Shown here piece by piece: positions 8,944-12,922 of a stretch of DNA of 12,922 nucleotides. The stretch's first letter is position 1. Each line of letters begins with the position of its first letter. The stretch comes from an uncultured Collinsella sp. (GTDB lineage: Bacteria > Actinomycetota > Coriobacteriia > Coriobacteriales > Coriobacteriaceae). Below the pieces are notes generated by a model that saw nothing but the letters and a program-made list of their open reading frames with translations, was not told the DNA's origin and made no database searches. Position numbers and translations under genes: made by a program. Location of the stretch: the NCBI GenBank assembly GCA_902478995.1, contig CABSNF010000059.1:1-12922 (forward strand). Reading direction: 5' to 3'.

Positions 8944-11166
8944 CTACACGATTTGATTCACGTGCGTCTCGTCGTCGAACTTGGCGGCGCCGGGCTCAAC
9001 GTCCTGGGGAGCGGCGGCGTCCACCAGAGCCTGCTTGAGCTCGGTGTACTGACGCTCGACCTCGCCCTCGGCCCAGACCTGGTCGGCAATGGCGTCTACC
9101 TGGCAGGCGGAGAACTTGTCCTCGGGCGTATGCGAGACCGGGTCGACCTTGTGCATGGTCAGCTCGTTGCACTTGCCGATCCACCACTGGTAGGTCATAT
9201 AGACCGTGCCCTTGTTGATACGGTCGCTCACGTCGGCGCGGCTGTATACCTGGCCGCGGCGGCTGTGAATCGAGACGATGTCGCCGTTCTTGATGCCGCG
9301 CGCCTGGGCGTCCGCGGGATTCATGCGGACAAAACCGGGCTCATCGGCAAGCAGCGCCAGCGTCTTGCAGTTGCCGGTCATCGAACGGCAGCTGTAGTGG
9401 CCGACCTCGCGGACGGTGCACAGGATGAGCGGGTACTCATCGTCGGGAAGCTCGGAGGGCGCCTCCCAGTCGTGCGCCATCAGGTTGGCGCGGCCGTCCT
9501 TGGTGGTGAACTTGCCACCAGCGAACATGTCGGGCGTACCGTGGTCGTTCACATCGGTGCTCTTGACGGGCCACTGGGCGTAGCCGCCCTCGGGAGCCAT
9601 CTTCTCGTAGGTTGCGCCCACAAAGTTGGGGCACAGGCTAATGCACTCGTTCCAGATCTGCTCGGTGTTGTCGTAGTGCATGGGGTAACCCATACGCGTG
9701 GACAGGTCCGCGAAGATCTCCCAGTCGTGACGGCACTCGCCCTTGGGCGGAACGGCCGCGTCAAAGTGCTGGAAGCTACGGTCGGATGCGGTAAAGACAC
9801 CCTCGTGCTCGCCCCAAGAGGTGGCAGGCAGGATGACGTCGGCGAGCATGGTCGTCTGCGTCATAAAGATGTCCTGGCAAATGAACAGATCCAGCTCGGA
9901 GAGCGTCTTGCGCATACCGGCCGAATCGGGCTCGGTCTGCACCGGGTCCTCGCCGTAGTTGTAGAAGCAGTGCACCTTGCCCTCGTCGACCAGGTGGCCC
10001 AGATCGGTGAGCTTGTAGCCCTCCTCGAGCGGGAGCTTTTCCTCGGGCACGCCCCAAGCTTTGGCAAACTTGGCACGCACTGCGGGGTCGGTGACTTTCT
10101 GGTAGCCAGGGTACAGGTTGGGCAGCATGCCCATATCGCAGGAGCCCTGGACGTTATTCTGACCGCGCACGGGCGCGAGGCCGGAATTGGGTTTGCCGAT
10201 CTGGCCGGCAACGCAGGCGATGGAGGCGATGGTGTGCACCGTCTTCAGGTTCTGCTTCTGCTGGCATACGCCCATGCCCCAGCCAATGATGGCAGAGGGC
10301 TTCGCCGTGGCGTACATCTCGGCAGCTTGGTGGATCAACGCGGGCTCGACACCCGTGATGTCCTGTACAGATTCGGGAGTGTAGTTCTTGATGGTCTCCC
10401 ACCACTCGTCAAAGCCGTTCGTGTGCTCGGCGACGAATTCCTTGTCGTAGAGGCCATCGTTGACCAGACAGTTGGCAAAGGCGTTGAGGAACGCAACGTT
10501 GCAACCGTTCTTGATCGGAAGGTAGAGATCGGCGATACGCGCGGTTTCGATATGGCGCGGATCGGCGACGATGATCTTGCAACCCTTTTCTTTGGCTCGC
10601 ACGATACGCCTTGCGACGATGGGGTGCGAATCGGCAGGGTTATAGCCGAAGAGGAAAATGCAGCCCGCATCCTCCATACCGGGGATGGAGCATGACATGC
10701 ATCCTGAACCAACCGTGTCCATCAGACCGAGGACAGTAGGGCCGTGTCAAGTACGGGCGCAGTTGTCCACGCTGTGGGTGCCGATGCACGCACGCGTAAA
10801 CTTCTGCATGACGTAGTTCGCCTCATTGCCGCCGCCTCGCGAAGAGCCGGTGGTCATGACAGCGTTAGGACCATATTCGTCAATTATGGCCTGCATCTTA
10901 GATGCGGTGAAATCCAGTGCCTCGTCCCAGCTTACGCGCTCAAGATCCGCGCCCTTAGTGCGGCGGATCATCGGGTGCAGTACGCGAGGAGTCAAGATCT
11001 TGGTGTCGTTGATGAAGTCGTAGCCGCTCATGCCCTTAAGGCACAGCTCGCTCTGGTTGGTGATGCCGTTGAGCGGTTCGGTGCCCACGACCTGGCCGTT
11101 TTGGACCAGGAGGTTAAACTGGCAACCGGCGCCGCAGTACGGGCAGATCACTTTATGCTTCTCCAT
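8944..11166 (-). CDS. fdhF: Selenocysteine formate dehydrogenase H, molybdopterin enzyme (UGA readthrough)
   Basis: Oxidises formate to CO2 at a molybdenum bis-MGD centre and passes electrons to the FHL ferredoxin subunits. The frame is one gene across an in-frame TGA at 10747-10749, giving 740 residues with selenocysteine at 140, the same number as in E. coli FdhF (715 aa). The sequence on each side aligns with FdhF: NCART-U-HGP here, CCARV-U-HGP in E. coli. The [4Fe-4S] ligands are C8, C11, C15 and C42, with K44 in LCLKG. H141 follows the Sec, and an active-site Arg lies in PVRGQNNVQG (R334 here, R333 in E. coli). The last ~25 residues extend beyond E. coli FdhF and are acidic. ATG 11166 follows GGAAGGAGGG; the in-frame ATG at 11217 lacks that support. 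An ordinary caller would split this gene into 10747-11217 and 8944-10722. Function requires selA, selB, selC and selD elsewhere in the genome. Confidence 0.97.
10716..10749 (-). promoter_or_regulatory. Bacterial SECIS element just after the Sec codon of fdhF
   Basis: After the UGA (10749-10747), 18 nt lead to the apical loop GGTCT (10728-10724), the same spacing and loop as I recall for E. coli fdhF. The stem is TGTCC (10735-10731) pairing with GGACA (10720-10716), capped by TC/GA. A single unpaired T at 10721 matches the bulged U that SelB recognises. Coding constraint alone would not give this loop, bulge and spacing. This directs SelB to insert selenocysteine at codon 140. Confidence 0.93.
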
Positions 11167-11189
11167 GACACCCTCCTTCCTTTTTCTGC

Positions 11190-11205
11190 TACCGAATGCT
11201 CGGTA
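11190..11205 (-). other. Small hairpin in the hydN-fdhF gap
   Basis: TACCGA and TCGGTA form a perfect 6-bp stem around a 4-nt loop, 23 nt upstream of the fdhF start, in the 75-nt gap after hydN. On the transcribed minus strand it is followed by purine-rich sequence and the fdhF ribosome site, not a U-tract, so it is not a terminator. It may influence mRNA processing or initiation, or mean nothing. Confidence 0.35.
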
Positions 11206-11241
11206 CTTATTTGACAATCATTGGGCTTGTCGCCCCAACGC

Positions 11242-11760
11242 TTACGCCTCGTTTTCGATGGTGGCGCGGGCACGCTCGGCAGTCAGTTCTGCCAGGCGCT
11301 CCTCGTCTACCAGGGTGAGGCCCTTGGTCGGGCACGCCTCGGCACACGCCGGACCGCCGGGACGGTCCACGCACAGGTCGCACTTGAGCACGAAGCTCTT
11401 GGTCTGCGAACCCACGCGAACGTCGCCCATCAAGACCGGAACCTGCGTGGTCGCCACGCTCACGGCGCCAAAGGGGCATGCCATGACGCAGCTCTTGCAG
11501 CCGATGCAGTTGTCCTCGTTAACGCCGATACGATGGTTCTTTGGATCAAAGAACAAGGCGCCCGTAGGACAGGCCTTCGCGCACGGAGCGTCCTCGCAGT
11601 GGTGACATGCCACCGGCGCGGAGATCTCGTAGGTGCGCGTTACGCGCAAGCGAGGTGCGGCGATGTTGCCGGGAATATCATGTGCCTCGATGCACGCCGC
11701 CATACAGGTTTGGCACCCAATGCAGCGTGAAGAATCAGCCACGACTCGTTTATTGCCCAT
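11242..11760 (-). CDS. hydN: HydN/HycB-like ferredoxin with four [4Fe-4S] clusters
   Basis: Cytoplasmic iron-sulfur protein of 172 aa (E. coli HydN about 175), the first gene of the cluster and directly before fdhF. Cysteine sets are C13/C16/C19/C23, C52/C55/C60/C64, C85/C88/C91/C95 and C127/C130/C139/C143, predicting four cubane clusters. HydN-type proteins are associated with FdhF and formate-dependent hydrogen metabolism; this one is the likely electron partner or assembly helper of FdhF. ATG 11760 is chosen because GGAGGG lies 8 nt upstream. A longer frame opening at 11835 has no such site, and its extra residues resemble no ferredoxin. It differs from HyfA in lacking the insert between the third and fourth cysteine sets. 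Which of HydN and HyfA docks with FdhF cannot be told from sequence. Confidence 0.92.
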   Translation of the reverse strand: MGNKRVVADSSRCIGCQTCMAACIEAHDIPGNIAAPRLRVTRTYEISAPVACHHCEDAPCAKACPTGALFFDPKNHRIGVNEDNCIGCKSCVMACPFGAVSVATTQVPVLMGDVRVGSQTKSFVLKCDLCVDRPGGPACAEACPTKGLTLVDEERLAELTAERARATIENEA

Positions 11761-11938
11761 GTTGTTCACTCCCTCCTGAATCCCATGCCAGAGAGACCCT
11801 GTCGACGTTGCCCCAAGCCGCCCGTGGCCTGGCATCGGCGTATCGAGCGCATGCGGCGAAACAGGCGCTTCGATAGAGTTCCTCCAACGATATACAGGCT
11901 AAATATACGCAGTTGCAGGTGGCAAACTTGAGCATAGG

Positions 11939-11964
11939 CCCTGCAATACGGGTGTATTGCAGGG
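11939..11964. repeat. Perfect 11-bp inverted repeat, candidate operator
   Basis: CCCTGCAATAC (11939-11949) and GTATTGCAGGG (11954-11964) are exact reverse complements around GGGT. It sits 179 bp upstream of the hydN start. It could be a dimeric regulator site for FHL transcription or an RNA hairpin. On the plus strand it is followed by GTTTTGG, too weak for a convincing terminator, and no plus-strand gene ends here. The core TGCAATAC recurs in half-site form further right. Confidence 0.65.
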
Positions 11965-12009
11965 GTTTTGGCAGGTTGGAATTATTCTCTAGAAGCTATA
12001 AAGGTGAGT

Positions 12010-12066
12010 GTATTACATGCGTACATCCAAGGGAGATTTCACGCTCGTTTATAAAGGATGTAATAC
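12010..12066. repeat. Spaced inverted pair GTATTACAT / ATGTAATAC
   Basis: GTATTACAT at 12010-12018 is the exact reverse complement of ATGTAATAC at 12058-12066. The two differ by one base (A for G on the plus strand) from the GTATTGCA arm of the 11939-11964 palindrome, so they look like further half-sites of the same binding motif. The 39-bp separation is too long for one dimer but would suit looping or two dimers. Confidence 0.45.
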
Positions 12067-12094
12067 GTTTGATATATATTTCGCGCTCATTTAC

Positions 12095-12122
12095 TTGAGT
12101 GCAATAAAGCAGTGGTTATAAG
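12095..12122 (+). promoter_or_regulatory. Candidate sigma-70-type promoter of the toxin-antitoxin operon
   Basis: TTGAGT (12095-12100) and TATAAG (12117-12122) are separated by 16 bp, a reasonable match to -35 and -10 boxes. The predicted start of transcription near 12129 falls inside the palindrome at 12123-12142, about 60 nt before the antitoxin ATG. No transcript evidence is available. Confidence 0.5.
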
Positions 12123-12142
12123 ATTGGCTATTATTAGCCAAT
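12123..12142. repeat. 20-bp palindrome over the predicted antitoxin transcription start, candidate operator
   Basis: ATTGGCTA (12123-12130) and TAGCCAAT (12135-12142) are perfect 8-bp arms around TTAT. It begins directly after the proposed -10 box. A second, wider inverted pair, GTGCAATA (12099-12106) and TATTGCAC (12161-12168), is centred within 1 bp of it. Ribbon-helix-helix antitoxins commonly repress their own promoters through such sites, so this is a likely autoregulatory operator, though a regulator shared with the FHL cluster is possible. Confidence 0.6.
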
Positions 12143-12188
12143 GTTGTAATTGACCATTCATATTGCACGCTCATTAAGGGGGCCAGTG

Positions 12189-12512
12189 ATGTCATCGACA
12201 CAAAAACGAGCCATCCTGCAGGTGCGCATTCGCGAAGAGGACAAACAGCATGCCGAGCGCCTCTACGACGCCATGGGCACATCGCTCGCCGAGGCTGTCC
12301 GTCTATTTGTCGCGCAAAGCATTTTGATGCGCAAGCTTCCCTTTCAGCCGGTCGCCGTGCGCTCAAAGGACGGCACCGCCGCCTATGGATCGCTCAAAGC
12401 ATATGGGGACCCCAATCGCCGCTCCGAGGAGCGCAATGCCTGGATTGAGTACCTTGCTACAGAATGCGACGATTCGATTTTGGGTCCCGAGGAAGTAGAT
12501 ATCCATGAGTAG
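12189..12512 (+). CDS. RelB/DinJ-type ribbon-helix-helix antitoxin
   Basis: 107-aa protein whose N-terminal ~50 residues have the RelB/DinJ pattern: a short strand (KRAILQVRIREEDK), a helix with ERLYDAMGTSLAEAVRLFVAQS, then LPF. This is a ribbon-helix-helix DNA-binding dimer. The rest is polar and acidic at the end, as expected for a toxin-binding tail. ATG 12189 is chosen because AAGGGGG precedes it by 7 nt; an in-frame ATG at 12150 lies upstream without such a site. Its last 8 nt overlap the next gene, which encodes a PIN-domain protein, so it is the antitoxin of a type II pair and probably represses its own promoter. The usual partner of RelB/DinJ is a RelE/YafQ-fold toxin, which makes this pairing noteworthy. 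Confidence 0.85.
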   Translation: MSSTQKRAILQVRIREEDKQHAERLYDAMGTSLAEAVRLFVAQSILMRKLPFQPVAVRSKDGTAAYGSLKAYGDPNRRSEERNAWIEYLATECDDSILGPEEVDIHE

Positions 12513-12880
12513 CACCATCATCGACGAGACCGTCATCCTACGCTACCTGCTTGACGACGACGAAGTTCTGTCACCGCGCGCCGCCAAGGTCATCGCCACG
12601 CGCACCGCTCGCGTCTACCCCGAGATTATCACGCGCGTCGTGGTCACACTGCGCGACGTCTATAAGGTTCCCCGCGTTGAGATTGCTACGGCCATGAGAA
12701 GGCTGCTCGATGACGTCATGGTCGACGAGCCCACCGTTGTCGCCCTCGCCGTCAAACTCTTTGGCAAGACCCATATGGACTTTACCGACTGCCTCCTCGC
12801 AGCCCGAACCGCCATCTACAACGATGATGTCGTGAGCTTTGGCAAGCCCATCATTCAAGGCATGATCGATTACCGCCCCC
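12505..12880 (+). CDS. PIN-domain (VapC-like) ribonuclease toxin, 3' truncated by contig end
   Basis: 125 residues are visible before adapter sequence begins. The opening IIDETVILRYLLDDDE matches the PIN start usually written IDTNVLLRYLL, with the metal-binding Asp at D7. E40 (YPEIITRVVVTLRDVYKVPR) fits the second acid, and D92 or D95 (MDFTDCLLAA) the third. The last motif reads VVSFGKPI where many PIN proteins have TFD, so the fourth acidic position is G113; activity may depend on the first three. PIN toxins cleave RNA. Translation is probably coupled to the antitoxin, since the ATG at 12505 overlaps its stop by 8 nt. Residues after P125 (reading SYTHLTLPTK) are adapter-derived and not part of the protein. 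Little of the true C terminus is likely missing. Confidence 0.82.
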
Positions 12881-12922
12881 CTGTCTCTTATACACATCTG
12901 ACGCTGCCGACGAAGCTAGAAG
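12881..12922. other. Nextera sequencing adapter (i5 side), not genomic
   Basis: From CTGTCTCTTATACACATCT the sequence is the reverse complement of the Nextera Read 1 transposase adapter, ending at 12913. The next eight bases (AGCTAGAA, 12914-12921) are the reverse complement of TTCTAGCT, which from memory is Nextera XT index S515, followed by the first base of the P5 arm. Genomic sequence ends at 12880. Confidence 0.97.

Larger units (their letters stand above)
12036..12177. repeat. Three 16-bp direct repeats at 42- and 84-bp spacing
   Basis: Copies lie at 12036-12051, 12078-12093 and 12162-12177, consensus ATTTCACGCTCATTTA, each pair sharing 13 or 14 of 16 bases. Start-to-start distances are exactly 42 and 84, i.e. 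four and eight turns of B-DNA, so all face the same side of the helix. The missing register at 12120-12135 is occupied by a different palindrome (12123-12142). The middle copy ends just upstream of the proposed antitoxin -35, and the right copy ends 11 bp before the antitoxin ATG. This is typical of cooperative regulator binding; the regulator is unknown. Confidence 0.6.
11761..12188. promoter_or_regulatory. 428-bp divergent control region between the FHL cluster and the toxin-antitoxin pair
   Basis: No convincing gene lies here. The part next to hydN (11761-11880) is GC-rich and probably untranslated leader. The rest is markedly AT-richer and dense with repeats, listed separately. For the minus strand I see no good sigma-70 promoter: TATATT at 11907-11902 could be a -10 but has no clear -35, and TTGCAC (12104-12099) with AAATAT 17 nt on is weak. 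No sigma-54 GG-N10-GC element was found. The FHL promoter must nevertheless lie in this stretch or overlap it, since hydN is the first gene of the run. Confidence 0.7.

Noticed and set aside
10747..10749. fdhF as a pseudogene broken by a stop codon
   Set aside because: The TGA lies at the known Sec position with a correct SECIS, and the frame and family similarity continue intact.
11167..11217. Longer fdhF start at 11217
   Set aside because: ATG 11166 has an excellent ribosome site and gives the same cysteine numbering as E. coli FdhF.
11761..11835. Longer hydN start at 11835
   Set aside because: The added residues resemble no ferredoxin, and the ATG at 11760 has a strong GGAGGG site.
11939..11969. 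Intrinsic terminator on the plus strand
   Set aside because: The stem is good but the tail is only GTTTTGG, and no plus-strand gene ends upstream.
12069..12083. FNR/CRP-like box (TTGATATATATTTC)
   Set aside because: Only the left half fits TTGAT; the right half is ATTTC rather than ATCAA.
11761..12188. Sigma-54 promoter and FhlA-type sites upstream of hydN
   Set aside because: No GG-N10-GC element in TGGCAC/TTGC context was found on the minus strand, so E. coli-style FhlA/sigma-54 control is not supported.
12571..12897. Minus-strand frame starting MCIRDR opposite the PIN gene
   Set aside because: Its start is encoded by the Nextera adapter; the rest is antisense to the toxin.
1..12922. CRISPR array, tRNA or rRNA genes, insertion sequence
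   Set aside because: No regular spacer-repeat array, cloverleaf, rRNA core sequence or transposase was recognised. The only Tn5-like ends are library adapters.

Overview
The window is one assembled contig, 12,922 bp, whose two ends are Illumina Nextera adapter rather than genome (1-43 and 12881-12922). The DNA between them is GC-rich, with strong Shine-Dalgarno sites and dense gene packing. Together with a selenocysteine formate dehydrogenase and a complex-I-like hydrogenase, this suggests a fermentative, strictly anaerobic high-GC Gram-positive, most plausibly a gut Coriobacteriia member such as Collinsella. The taxon is inferred from gene style and remembered sequence feel, not from a database search.

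Minus strand, read right to left (11760 to 44): nine collinear genes form a formate hydrogenlyase (FHL) cluster: hydN-like ferredoxin, fdhF, hyfA, hyfB, hyfC, hyfD, hyfE, hyfF and hyfG. The hyfA-G order and lengths match the Escherichia coli hyf (FHL-2) operon closely. Here the formate dehydrogenase and an extra ferredoxin sit directly upstream in the same orientation, whereas in E. coli they are encoded elsewhere. FdhF (740 aa) is read through an in-frame TGA (Sec140) followed by a textbook SECIS hairpin. The likely flow is formate to CO2 at FdhF, electrons through the HydN/HyfA iron-sulfur proteins to the HyfG NiFe site, and H2 release. HyfC anchors the complex, and three antiporter-like subunits (HyfB, HyfD, HyfF) plus HyfE could couple the reaction to ion translocation. 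HyfG is cut by the contig end; HyfH, HyfI and maturation genes are not in view.

A strong hairpin (8888-8922) separates the fdhF part from the hyf part and may attenuate transcription. A 428-bp AT-richer intergenic region (11761-12188) lies between the FHL cluster and a divergent toxin-antitoxin pair. It holds several palindromes, a family of TGCAATAC-like half-sites, and three 16-bp direct repeats spaced exactly 42 and 84 bp apart.

Plus strand, right end: a RelB/DinJ-type antitoxin overlaps a PIN-domain toxin gene by 8 bp. The toxin is truncated by the contig end.
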